Part shown: one piece after another, positions 1-6,108 of the stretch | How the letters are laid out: each line of letters begins with the position of its first letter | Numbering within the stretch: position 1 is the stretch's first letter | Origin: DALYDD01 sp046049705 | GTDB taxonomy: Bacteria; Patescibacteriota; Minisyncoccia; Phycocordibacterales; CAIZLB01 | Direction: 5' to 3' | DNA: 9,100 nucleotides | Assembly (NCBI GenBank): GCA_046049705.1 | Contig: JBJOQZ010000034.1 | Location: 1-9,100 of the forward strand | Position numbers and translations under genes: made by a program | The notes under the pieces: generated by a model | The model's database searches: none | The model's input: only the letters and a program-made list of their open reading frames with translations | What the model was told of the DNA's origin: nothing

Positions 1-89
1 ACTGGCGGGCTTCGAGGCCCCGGACAAGATTCAATCGTCTATGATTTGGGCGATGGTGATAAGGATGGTCTCATATACGATAACGCTGG

Positions 90-210
90 TGCTCCGCGCG
101 GTCAACGTGAACTGGAACGACGACGGCTGGAACGTCAATGCGAACTCCGTCGAGAACCCGAACAGGTGGAATGATGGCAACCAGGTGTTCTCTCGAAACT
201 GTTGGTTTTC
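90..210 (+). repeat. DGR template repeat (TR), boundaries approximate
   Basis: In a DGR the TR is transcribed and copied by the reverse transcriptase with errors at adenines, and the cDNA replaces a variable repeat (VR) in a target gene. Here nine AAC codons (104, 110, 116, 131, 143, 155, 161, 179, 197) and two AAT codons (137, 170) all lie in one frame. The translation is rich in Asn-Trp and reads NWNDDGWN, then NPNRWNDGNQVFSRN. This AAC-in-frame pattern marks a TR rather than a VR, where those adenines would be scrambled. The stretch is more GC-rich than its surroundings and lies upstream of the RT on the same strand. Exact edges need the VR, which is not in this window. Positions 1-89 show no gene I can support. 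The frame stays open to 325 but continues antisense through avd, so it is not called as protein-coding. Confidence 0.8.
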
Positions 211-218
211 TCCTCGGC

Positions 219-612
219 TTAAGGTCGGGGAGTTTTTGCTTGCAAACCCTTCTTCCAACCACCAAGTTGTCGCCCTATTTCCTCAAGTCTTCCGATTAAG
301 TCCGAGTATGTATCAGTTGGAATAATTTTACTTTCCCATGCGAGTTGCACAAAGAACTTCACAATATCAAGTTTTGTGATGGCTTTGTTTAATATCGGTA
401 TTTTGTGTTCAGGTGGGAGATAAGAAAGACAGAATGTGTATTCAAGTACATCAAGAAAAGCCTGTTCAATTCTGTTTCCAATTCCATACCGCTCGACTTT
501 CGGAAAATCACGATAGATAGAGAGCCAAAAACGATATGTCTCTTTCGATTTGAGAATTACCTGTGGTAATTCTCGGGGGGGGGGTAATATGATCCTTATT
601 AGTATGAGTCAT
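219..612 (-). CDS. avd: DGR accessory variability determinant (Avd), out of frame at a C10 run
   Basis: Avd is the small basic helical-bundle protein that binds the DGR reverse transcriptase and is needed for mutagenic retrohoming. The minus-strand frame ending at the TAA at 219-221 reads FPKVERYGIGNRIEQ, LSYLPPEHKIPILNKA, KLDIVKFFVQLAWE and finally LEEIGRQLGGWKKGL. This is the classic Avd order: RY-x-(L/I)G, then LAWE, then EIGR-LGGW. The frame is open from 608 to 219 but has no ATG, GTG or TTG before the conserved core. An ATG at 612-610 opens MTHTNKDHITPP and enters the C10 run (584-575) in the wrong frame. Nine Cs instead of ten would join it directly to RELPQVILKSKETYRF, giving about 130 residues, a normal Avd length. 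The gene is antisense to the TR-RT interval, and its stop overlaps the end of the TR reading frame. The tract could be a sequencing error, a disabling mutation or a phase-variable switch. The family call is strong; the start is uncertain. Confidence 0.85.
552..574. promoter_or_regulatory. Perfect 10-bp inverted repeat between avd and RT starts
   Basis: GAGAATTACC (552-561) and GGTAATTCTC (565-574) are perfect reverse complements separated by TGT. The palindrome directly abuts the G10 tract and lies just upstream of the RT start, inside the N-terminal part of avd. It could be an operator, an RNA hairpin affecting RT translation, or a hairpin that promotes slippage in the homopolymer. Which of these applies cannot be told from sequence. 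Confidence 0.7.
575..584 (+). repeat. G10 homopolymer tract (C10 on the avd strand)
   Basis: Ten consecutive Gs, by far the longest G/C homopolymer in the window. On the plus strand the run ends four bases before the ATG at 589 and is the only Shine-Dalgarno-like purine stretch there. On the minus strand it decides whether the upstream ATG (612-610) is in frame with avd. Length changes would therefore affect both genes' 5' ends. Confidence 0.9.
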
Positions 613-1599
613 GAGTATAAGAATATCATATCCATCAAAAATCTATGCGAAGCATGGACGGAATTTATACGTGGCAAGAAATCAAAAAAGGACGTTGCTG
701 AATTTTCTCTTAATTTCTCTCAAAACATTTTCAAATTGCACGAGGAACTGCGAACAAAAATGTATAGACATGGTGCATACGAAGCTTTTTCGATAAGTGA
801 TCCGAAACCGAGAAGTATTCACAAGGCTACGGTCCGAGATAGATTATTGCACCATGCTATTTACAGGATTTTGTATCCCTATTTTGATAAAAAGTTTATT
901 TATGATTCCTACTCCTGTCGACAATTTAAAGGAACACATCGTGCGTTAAATCGATTCAATGATTTCGTGATGAAAGTATCACAAAGTAATAGCAGGGCAT
1001 GCTGGGTCCTGAAATGTGATGTTAGAAAGTTTTTCGCATCTATTAATCATGAAAAGCTTATTGAAATATTCAAGCGACATATTAATGATATGGAAACGAT
1101 CTGGCTTGTAGAACGCATTATTGAGAGCTTCCAAAGTACTGGTCCAGGTAAGGGCTTGCCGTTGGGTAACCTGACCTCGCAACTCTTGGTAAATATTTAC
1201 ATGAATGAGTTTGACCAGTTTGTAAAGCACAAACTTAAAGTGAAATATTATATCCGGTATGCCGATGACTTCGTTATTATACAACACAATAAAGATGCGT
1301 TGATGGACATCTTACTTAAGGTTCAGGGCTTTCTCAGTGTGCAATTAAAATTATCTCTTCATCCAGACAAAGTGTTTATTAAAACAGCTTCGTCGGGTGT
1401 AGATTTCCTTGGCTGGGTTCATTTTCCATATCATCGAGTGATACGTACAACGACAAAAAATCGTATGTTCAAGAAAATCAAAGATTCTCAAGAAAAGCTG
1501 GAAGTTGTCGAGTCGTATCTTGGACTTTTGAGTCATGGCAACGGCTGGAAGTTGCAACAGAAGGTTAAGGATAAAATAGTGAAGACAAGGGTGGGGTAA
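589..1599 (+). CDS. DGR reverse transcriptase
   Basis: This enzyme copies TR RNA into adenine-mutagenised cDNA. Numbering from the ATG at 604, the first catalytic Asp is in the CDVRKFF segment (D139). The DGR-specific motif GLPLGNLTSQ is at 184-193; Q after S, rather than the SP of group II and retron enzymes, is the hallmark. YADDF is at 219-223 with D221 and D222, and the FLGW segment is near 268. The N-terminal RDRLLHHAIYRIL and FIYDSYSCRQFKGTHRAL blocks are also typical. Length is about 331-336 residues, full for the family. The start could be 589, with the G10 run as ribosome-binding site, or 604; a TTG at 550 would read through the palindrome and G tract and is unlikely. The gene is divergent from avd with overlapping 5' ends. 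Its last 26 bases match an intergenic repeat. The family call is very secure. Confidence 0.95.
   Translation: MILISMSHEYKNIISIKNLCEAWTEFIRGKKSKKDVAEFSLNFSQNIFKLHEELRTKMYRHGAYEAFSISDPKPRSIHKATVRDRLLHHAIYRILYPYFDKKFIYDSYSCRQFKGTHRALNRFNDFVMKVSQSNSRACWVLKCDVRKFFASINHEKLIEIFKRHINDMETIWLVERIIESFQSTGPGKGLPLGNLTSQLLVNIYMNEFDQFVKHKLKVKYYIRYADDFVIIQHNKDALMDILLKVQGFLSVQLKLSLHPDKVFIKTASSGVDFLGWVHFPYHRVIRTTTKNRMFKKIKDSQEKLEVVESYLGLLSHGNGWKLQQKVKDKIVKTRVG
625..630 (-). promoter_or_regulatory. Possible -10 box for avd
   Basis: On the minus strand TATGAT lies 12 bases upstream of the ATG at 612, predicting a transcript start about six bases before that ATG. This is slightly further than in the leaderless promoters elsewhere in the window, and the TG is one base too far upstream for a proper extended -10. 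It falls inside the RT coding region. Tentative. Confidence 0.3.
1574..1599 (+). repeat. Degenerate 26-base repeat, copy A (RT 3' end)
   Basis: AAATAGTGA, eight bases, then GTGGGGTAA. Copy C at 1790-1815 has the same two 9-mers at the same spacing. Here the final TAA is the RT stop codon, so the repeat includes the end of the gene. Confidence 0.6.
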
Positions 1600-1612
1600 G
1601 TCAATAAATTTA

Positions 1613-1771
1613 CCCGTAATAACGGGAAATTAACGGGAACCACTTTTTGAGTGAGATAGCGAGTGAGAGTGGGGGTAGCCACCGTTTAAAAACGGTGAAA
1701 AAACGGTGGTCAGCCACCATTTAAAAAGGGTGGAAAATGGTGGACACCTGCAAATGCAGGTAAAATGCAGG
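1613..1771. repeat. Array of four nested hairpins with duplicated right arms
   Basis: Four successive units each have one left arm followed by two copies of its complement. Unit 1: CCCGT (1613), ACGGG (1622 and 1633). Unit 2: CCACCGTTT (1679), AAACGGTG (1690), AAACGGTGG (1701). Unit 3: CCACCATTT (1714), AAAGGGTGG (1725, one mismatch), AAATGGTGG (1735). Unit 4: CCTGCA (1747), TGCAGG (1755 and 1766). The arm sequence differs between units while the layout is kept, so this is a structural rather than a sequence repeat. Each unit can form either of two exclusive hairpins. Function is unknown. Units 2-4 run with almost no gap, and copy B of the flanking repeat sits between units 1 and 2. Confidence 0.8.
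1644..1677 (+). repeat. Degenerate repeat, copy B
   Basis: TTTTTGAG (1644-1651) is followed by AGATAGCGA (1654-1662), six bases, and GTGGGGGTA (1669-1677). The layout matches copy C, with the internal spacer shortened from eight to six bases. It separates hairpin unit 1 from units 2-4. Confidence 0.55.
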
Positions 1772-1781
1772 AGTAAGATTA

Positions 1782-1815
1782 TTTTTGAGAAATAGTGAGT
1801 GCGGTAGTGGGGTAA
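1782..1815 (+). repeat. Degenerate repeat, copy C
   Basis: TTTTTGAG (1782-1789) is followed immediately by AAATAGTGA (1790-1798), eight bases, and GTGGGGTAA (1807-1815). It closes the hairpin array on the right. The two 9-mers are identical to those of copy A. No coding sequence explains the conservation here. From here to 1905 nothing further is recognisable. Confidence 0.6.
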
Positions 1816-1909
1816 CAATTTTTCATACTAGGAATGTAGATTGTCGCATCATCAATTCTCTAGAGTATCTTTCTGATCTGTGTCACCACATGATCCAATT
1901 TAAAATGAG

Positions 1910-1943
1910 ATACCCCGACTGAAGACGAGGGGTATTTTATTTT
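1910..1943 (+). terminator. Rho-independent terminator-like hairpin
   Basis: ATACCCC (1910-1916) pairs with GGGGTAT (1929-1935) around a 12-base loop, followed by TTTATTTT. It would close the RT/hairpin-array transcript before the helicase promoter. Confidence 0.65.
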
Positions 1944-1965
1944 CACCCTTTCTTAATCTATCATC

Positions 1966-1974
1966 TGCTATAAT
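1966..1974 (+). promoter_or_regulatory. Extended -10 promoter, near-leaderless
   Basis: TGcTATAAT, a perfect -10 with the TG extension. It ends seven bases before the helicase ATG, placing the transcript start at 1981-1982, essentially at the start codon. No convincing -35 box and no Shine-Dalgarno sequence are seen. Confidence 0.7.
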
Positions 1975-1981
1975 CCCTCTC

Positions 1982-3844
1982 ATGACACAAGAAACCGCAC
2001 TCGATATTCTCAAACTCGGGCACAATGTCTATTTGACTGGTGCAGCAGGGAGCGGTAAGACCTATGTACTCAATCAGTATATAAAGTATCTGCGTGATGC
2101 GGGAATTGAAGTGGCAATTACAGCTTCTACAGGTATTGCAGCTACGCATATGGGCGGTGTCACTATCCATGCTTGGAGCGGTATTGGGATACGAAAAGTA
2201 CTACATGAAGCAGACATTGCTTCATTGATGGAAAAACAGCATCTCGTCAAACGATTTCAAAAAACAAAAGTATTGATTATCGATGAGGTATCTATGCTGC
2301 ACCATACTCAGTTAGATATGGTAGACAGGATTCTCCGTGCATTTCGAAATAGCGACACACCATTTGGTGGCATACAAATCGTATTGTGTGGAGACTTCTT
2401 CCAATTGCCCCCTGTCTCAAAGATGGGGGAGCCTCGAGCAAAATTTATATATCATAGCCAAGTCTGGCGAGTTGCTAAGTGTAAAATTTGTTACCTCGAA
2501 GAACAGCATCGTCAAAAAGATGACGATGTGCTTCAAGTTTTAAATGATATTAGAAACAATGATGTAGGTGTTCGAACTATAGATATACTCAAACAGCGAT
2601 TTATTTCTCCAACAATTATGCAATCAGTTAGTGTTGCGGATTCTTTTGAGGGTGTAGATGAAGTGTATACCGAATATACTGAAGAAACAGTAGAGGTAAT
2701 TGCCGATGAGGTAGATGATTTATATGAGTTCGGTGACACCAAATCATCGTCGGCTCAATTACCTCAAATACAGAGTACTGCGACTCGTTTATTTACACAT
2801 AATATCGATGTAGACGAGATCAATGATCAATACCTCGACCAATTAGAAGCCGAAGAATATGAGTATCTTATGGAAGAGGTAGGTAAAGATCACTTAGTCG
2901 AAACCTTGAAAAAAAGCTGCCTTGCTCCAGAACTCTTGCGACTTAAAGTTGGTGCAAAGGTGATGTTCGTTAAAAATAATTTTGAAGAAGGATATGTAAA
3001 TGGCACAACAGGCATAGTCACAAAACTCACTGAGGATGGGCCGACAATAACAATTTCACAACATGACAATCAAAAAAAAGAAATCATGCCTCCGCTTGAA
3101 ACATGGAGTATCGAAGAAGATGGAAAAGTAAAAGCTTCAATCAGCCAGTTTCCACTTCGTTTGGCATGGGCAATTACAATCCATAAAAGCCAAGGTATGA
3201 GCCTTGATTCAGTGGAAGTAGATTTATCAAAGTCTTTTGAAAAGGGGATGGGGTATGTTGCACTCTCTCGTGCACGGACACTCGAAGGCCTCACGATATT
3301 GGGGTTAAATGATATGTCTCTTCGGGTCAATGATGAAATAATTGTAGTTGATGAAAAATTAAGGTCAGCTTCCATCCGAGCAGAACAAGAACTACAAGAT
3401 GAGTACTCAGATAGAGAATCTATTCAACTAGCACAAAAAGAAATTCAAAGACGATGGATGCCTACCGAGCAGGAAAAGCAAAAGAAACTATCTACTATAG
3501 AACAAACAAAACTATTAGTAGAAAAAAAGATGAGTCTGAAAAAGATGGCACAAGAACGAGGTATTACCGAAGAAACAATTATTGATCATATCGAACAACT
3601 TATTGCTCTGGATCCATTTTTCCAAGAAGAAATGACATATCTCAAATCAACCCTTCCTTTTGCTAAACAAAAATTAATTAAAGAGGCATTTAAAAAAGTA
3701 TTTTTAGATGCTCATCCTGACGAAGATGAATCAGAATTTACTATGACTACTATGCGATCAAGTCCGCTTGCTCCTATTAAACATATTTTGGGCAATAAAG
3801 CATCATATAGAGACATAAGATTAGCGCGAGTTATTTTACAGTAG
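1982..3844 (+). CDS. PIF1-like DNA helicase with C-terminal HTH-like segment
   Basis: A superfamily 1B 5'-3' DNA helicase of the PIF1/RecD-like group, acting on replication forks, recombination intermediates or G-quadruplexes. Visible motifs in order: Walker A GAAGSGKT (residues 20-27), motif Ia TASTGIAATHMGGVTIHAWSG, Walker B IIDEVSML (about 99-106), motif III VLCGDFFQLPPV, EEQHRQ, the KVMFVKNNF and VNGTTGIV segments, motif V AITIHKSQGMSL (about 395-410), and motif VI YVALSRA (about 424-431). A segment near 518-541 (MSLKKMAQERGITEETIIDHI) resembles the HTH found at the C-terminus of some RecQ and PIF1-type helicases. Between the two ATPase halves, around residues 216-260, is a strongly acidic stretch. 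At 620 residues it is complete. The start is fixed by the promoter seven bases upstream. It is probably monocistronic, and a link to the neighbouring DGR is not shown. Confidence 0.92.
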   Translation: MTQETALDILKLGHNVYLTGAAGSGKTYVLNQYIKYLRDAGIEVAITASTGIAATHMGGVTIHAWSGIGIRKVLHEADIASLMEKQHLVKRFQKTKVLIIDEVSMLHHTQLDMVDRILRAFRNSDTPFGGIQIVLCGDFFQLPPVSKMGEPRAKFIYHSQVWRVAKCKICYLEEQHRQKDDDVLQVLNDIRNNDVGVRTIDILKQRFISPTIMQSVSVADSFEGVDEVYTEYTEETVEVIADEVDDLYEFGDTKSSSAQLPQIQSTATRLFTHNIDVDEINDQYLDQLEAEEYEYLMEEVGKDHLVETLKKSCLAPELLRLKVGAKVMFVKNNFEEGYVNGTTGIVTKLTEDGPTITISQHDNQKKEIMPPLETWSIEEDGKVKASISQFPLRLAWAITIHKSQGMSLDSVEVDLSKSFEKGMGYVALSRARTLEGLTILGLNDMSLRVNDEIIVVDEKLRSASIRAEQELQDEYSDRESIQLAQKEIQRRWMPTEQEKQKKLSTIEQTKLLVEKKMSLKKMAQERGITEETIIDHIEQLIALDPFFQEEMTYLKSTLPFAKQKLIKEAFKKVFLDAHPDEDESEFTMTTMRSSPLAPIKHILGNKASYRDIRLARVILQ

Positions 3845-3913
3845 TTATTTTAAATTATGAGGCGAATAAAATTAGGCAAGTAATAGATGAAGATCTTATA
3901 AAAAGTCTGCATA

Positions 3914-3922
3914 TGCTAAAAT
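3914..3922 (+). promoter_or_regulatory. Extended -10 promoter, leaderless
   Basis: TGcTAAAAT with exactly six bases between the box and the antiporter ATG at 3929, so the predicted +1 is the A of the ATG. Only a weak CTTATA stands at the -35 position, and there is no Shine-Dalgarno sequence. Confidence 0.6.
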
Positions 3923-3928
3923 ACATAC

Positions 3929-5653
3929 ATGCCTATTTTCATTGAATTAAGTCTTATCGTATTTCTTGCAACACTCGTTGCTATTATTATGCGTATGCTC
4001 AAACAGCCACTTATCGTGGCTTATATCTTGAGCGGTATTCTGGTTGGGCCATATGTATTTAATGTCTTGCATGCCACTGAAGCGGTTGAGCTATTTTCAA
4101 AAATAGGAATTTCAATTCTTTTATTTATTGTCGGACTCAATCTTAATCCAGAGACAATCAAAGAGACGGGGAAGGCTGCAGTTATTGCAGGTATCGCTCA
4201 GATGGGACTTACTGGAATTCTCGGGTTTTTCTTGGTGCAGAGTTTTGGATTTGATACTATCTCCGCACTCTTATGTGCACTAGCGCTTTCATTTAGTAGT
4301 ACGATTATCGTACTTAAAATTCTCTCAGATAAGGGTGATCTCGGTAAATTGTATGGAAAGATATCAATCGGTATCCTACTCGTACAAGATATCGTGGCCA
4401 CTATCGCACTCCTTGCAGTTTCAGTTATTGGAAATGGAGAGGCGACAAATATAGGCTTTGGAGCGACAATCTTTGACCTCTTGATTAAGGGGGCCTTAGC
4501 GTTCATTGTCCTCTATTTGATCTCAAAATATGTTTTACCAAAACTCTCTACATATCTTGCTCAATCGCAAGAACTCCTCTTCCTTTTTTCACTTGCTTGG
4601 GGTCTTGGACTTGCGGCACTCTTTTATAAGATTGGATTCTCAATCGAGATCGGGGCACTGGTAGCCGGTGTAACTCTTTCTGTTTCGACATATGCATTTG
4701 AGATTGGGTCACGCATGAAGCCTCTTCGTGATTTCTTTATTATCATCTTCTTTATTTTGCTCGGATCACAACTTATCTTTAGTGATATTCCTTCTCTTAT
4801 CATGCCGATTCTCGCACTCTCTATTTTCGCGCTTGTTGTGAAGCCACTTATAGTCGTATTTGCTATGAATCTTGCAGGGTATCGTGCTCGTACTGGTTTT
4901 ATGTCTGGTGTATCCCTTGCGCAAATTAGTGAGTTCTCACTTATCCTTATGACTTTGGCACTTTCGTTTAGCATTGTTGATGAAAGAACTGTTTCGATGA
5001 TTGCAATGGTCGCTATGATTAGTATTGTCGGTTCAACCTACCTTACATCATACGTTGATCATCTTCATCTCAATATGAAGAGTCTGCTCAAATTCTTTGC
5101 GCTCAAGCGAAAAACACATCGTGAACCAAAACTGGCTTCTGAGGCCTCAGATATGATTATCTTTGGATATGATCGTGTAGGGTTCGATTTTGTAGACGCG
5201 GCGCAAAAGCTAGATGGTTCATATCTCGTAGTAGATTTCAATCCTTATTCAATCAAGAAACTGCAAGCAGCACAGATTCCATTTCGATTTGGTGACGCTG
5301 AAGATGTCGAGTTTCTTGGAGAAATTTGTCTTCAAGATGCAAAGATAGTTGTTTCTACTATCCCTGACTATAAAACAAACCTTTTACTGCTTCGTACCTA
5401 TCGTAAATCAAATGCCGAAGGGATTATTATTCTGATTTCACATGATATAAGGCAGGCAAGGGAATTGTATCTAAACGGTGCTTCATATGTCATCATGCCG
5501 CACTATCTCGGAGCACACCATGCTTCATCAATGATTTCCCAGTATGGATTTGATGTTGCAAAGTTTGAGAAGGAGAGAAATAAACACCTCACTCATCTAG
5601 CAAAAAGAGAAAAGGTTGCACATCATATTGCAAGTGGTACAGCGACAGTATAA
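3929..5653 (+). CDS. Kef/CPA2-type cation:proton antiporter with RCK N domain
   Basis: A membrane transporter of the monovalent cation:proton antiporter-2 family, probably exchanging K+ or Na+ for H+. The first ~385 residues are an almost continuous series of hydrophobic segments (about 11-13 helices). They include the family segments ILSGILVGPY, LLFIVGLNL, SFSSTIIVLK and LVQDIVA (about 151-157). The soluble C-terminal part starts near residue 408 with IIFGYDRVG, a Rossmann nucleotide-binding loop (G-x-x-x-x-G, slightly divergent). LVVDFNPYSI and FRFGDAEDVEFL follow, as in TrkA-N/RCK domains that gate transport by NAD(H). At 574 residues it is close to KefB/KefC size, but a separate RCK C lobe is not evident and the tail is short and charged. 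A small membrane protein gene follows 24 bases downstream and is likely cotranscribed. Substrate cannot be decided from sequence. Confidence 0.9.
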   Translation: MPIFIELSLIVFLATLVAIIMRMLKQPLIVAYILSGILVGPYVFNVLHATEAVELFSKIGISILLFIVGLNLNPETIKETGKAAVIAGIAQMGLTGILGFFLVQSFGFDTISALLCALALSFSSTIIVLKILSDKGDLGKLYGKISIGILLVQDIVATIALLAVSVIGNGEATNIGFGATIFDLLIKGALAFIVLYLISKYVLPKLSTYLAQSQELLFLFSLAWGLGLAALFYKIGFSIEIGALVAGVTLSVSTYAFEIGSRMKPLRDFFIIIFFILLGSQLIFSDIPSLIMPILALSIFALVVKPLIVVFAMNLAGYRARTGFMSGVSLAQISEFSLILMTLALSFSIVDERTVSMIAMVAMISIVGSTYLTSYVDHLHLNMKSLLKFFALKRKTHREPKLASEASDMIIFGYDRVGFDFVDAAQKLDGSYLVVDFNPYSIKKLQAAQIPFRFGDAEDVEFLGEICLQDAKIVVSTIPDYKTNLLLLRTYRKSNAEGIIILISHDIRQARELYLNGASYVIMPHYLGAHHASSMISQYGFDVAKFEKERNKHLTHLAKREKVAHHIASGTATV

Positions 5654-5677
5654 GCGCATAGTGAATAAAAACTGCAT

Positions 5678-6037
5678 ATGTACATAATACAAAGTATCAA
5701 AACAAAAAAATGGGTAAAGTTGAGCGTCGGGATTATTGTTATCGGGATTATCTTTTTGGCGATACTCCAGACAAGACCACAAGATGAAATAAGTAAAAAT
5801 CCAGGACTAAAAATATGTCCAGATGAGCTTGTGATAGAAAAGATTGCGGGACCAGATCGATCTGGTGCTACAGTAGATACTGAAGATAATGAAAATATCG
5901 ACTCTCAAAAAAATTCAGAGGTTTCTTCAGAAGATGCAAGTTATTATCTTGTCGATGGTAAACAAATGGCAGTAGAAGAGTTCAATACCGCTTGGGTGGC
6001 ACAAAATTGTAAGGTCCCAATTACAAATAAAAAATAA
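5678..6037 (+). CDS. Small single-pass membrane protein with a Cys pair
   Basis: Function not recognised. The N-terminus is basic (KTKKWVK) and is followed by one hydrophobic segment, residues 13-30, implying N-in topology with an extracytoplasmic domain. After the membrane segment comes C47 in KICPDEL, an acidic Ser/Asp/Glu-rich linker (about 60-88), and a short folded part, YYLVDGKQMAVEEFNTAWVA, ending in NCK with C111. The two cysteines bracket the external domain and could form a disulfide. The arrangement of an early Cys-Pro, a short Tyr/Gly-containing core and a final W-x-x-x-x-C resembles small hypothetical proteins I associate with Patescibacteria. It starts 24 bases after the antiporter stop with no Shine-Dalgarno sequence and no clear promoter, so cotranscription is likely. 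The reading frame is convincing; the role is unknown. Confidence 0.75.
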   Translation: MYIIQSIKTKKWVKLSVGIIVIGIIFLAILQTRPQDEISKNPGLKICPDELVIEKIAGPDRSGATVDTEDNENIDSQKNSEVSSEDASYYLVDGKQMAVEEFNTAWVAQNCKVPITNKK

Positions 6038-6108
6038 ATATTGCAAAAAAGAGGGGGTTCAGGGCTAATCTCTGAATTGTAAAGGTATCAAAAGTGGGAT
6101 AGGTGTAT

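Noticed and set aside
41..325. 94-aa plus-strand ORF over the TR
   Set aside because: It is the open TR frame running on antisense through avd. The Asn-rich part is template coding and the rest mirrors the Avd C-terminus, with no start signal.
550..588. TTG start extending the RT N-terminus
   Set aside because: It would translate the palindrome and the G10 run into a Gly stretch unlike RT N-termini; ATGs at 589 and 604 fit better.
589..1599. RT as retron, group II intron or Abi-type enzyme
   Set aside because: The LGNLTSQ motif, short length without a maturase domain, and the adjacent Avd and TR identify a DGR.
1613..1771. CRISPR array
   Set aside because: Units have no constant repeat and no spacers of uniform length; only the hairpin geometry recurs, and no cas gene is present.
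1630..1818. 62-aa minus-strand ORF
   Set aside because: It lies wholly in the hairpin array; the translation merely reflects the repeats and has no start signals.
6058..6076. TTCAG/CTGAA hairpin between the convergent genes as a terminator
   Set aside because: The stem is only 5 bp with a 9-base loop and no U tract on either strand.
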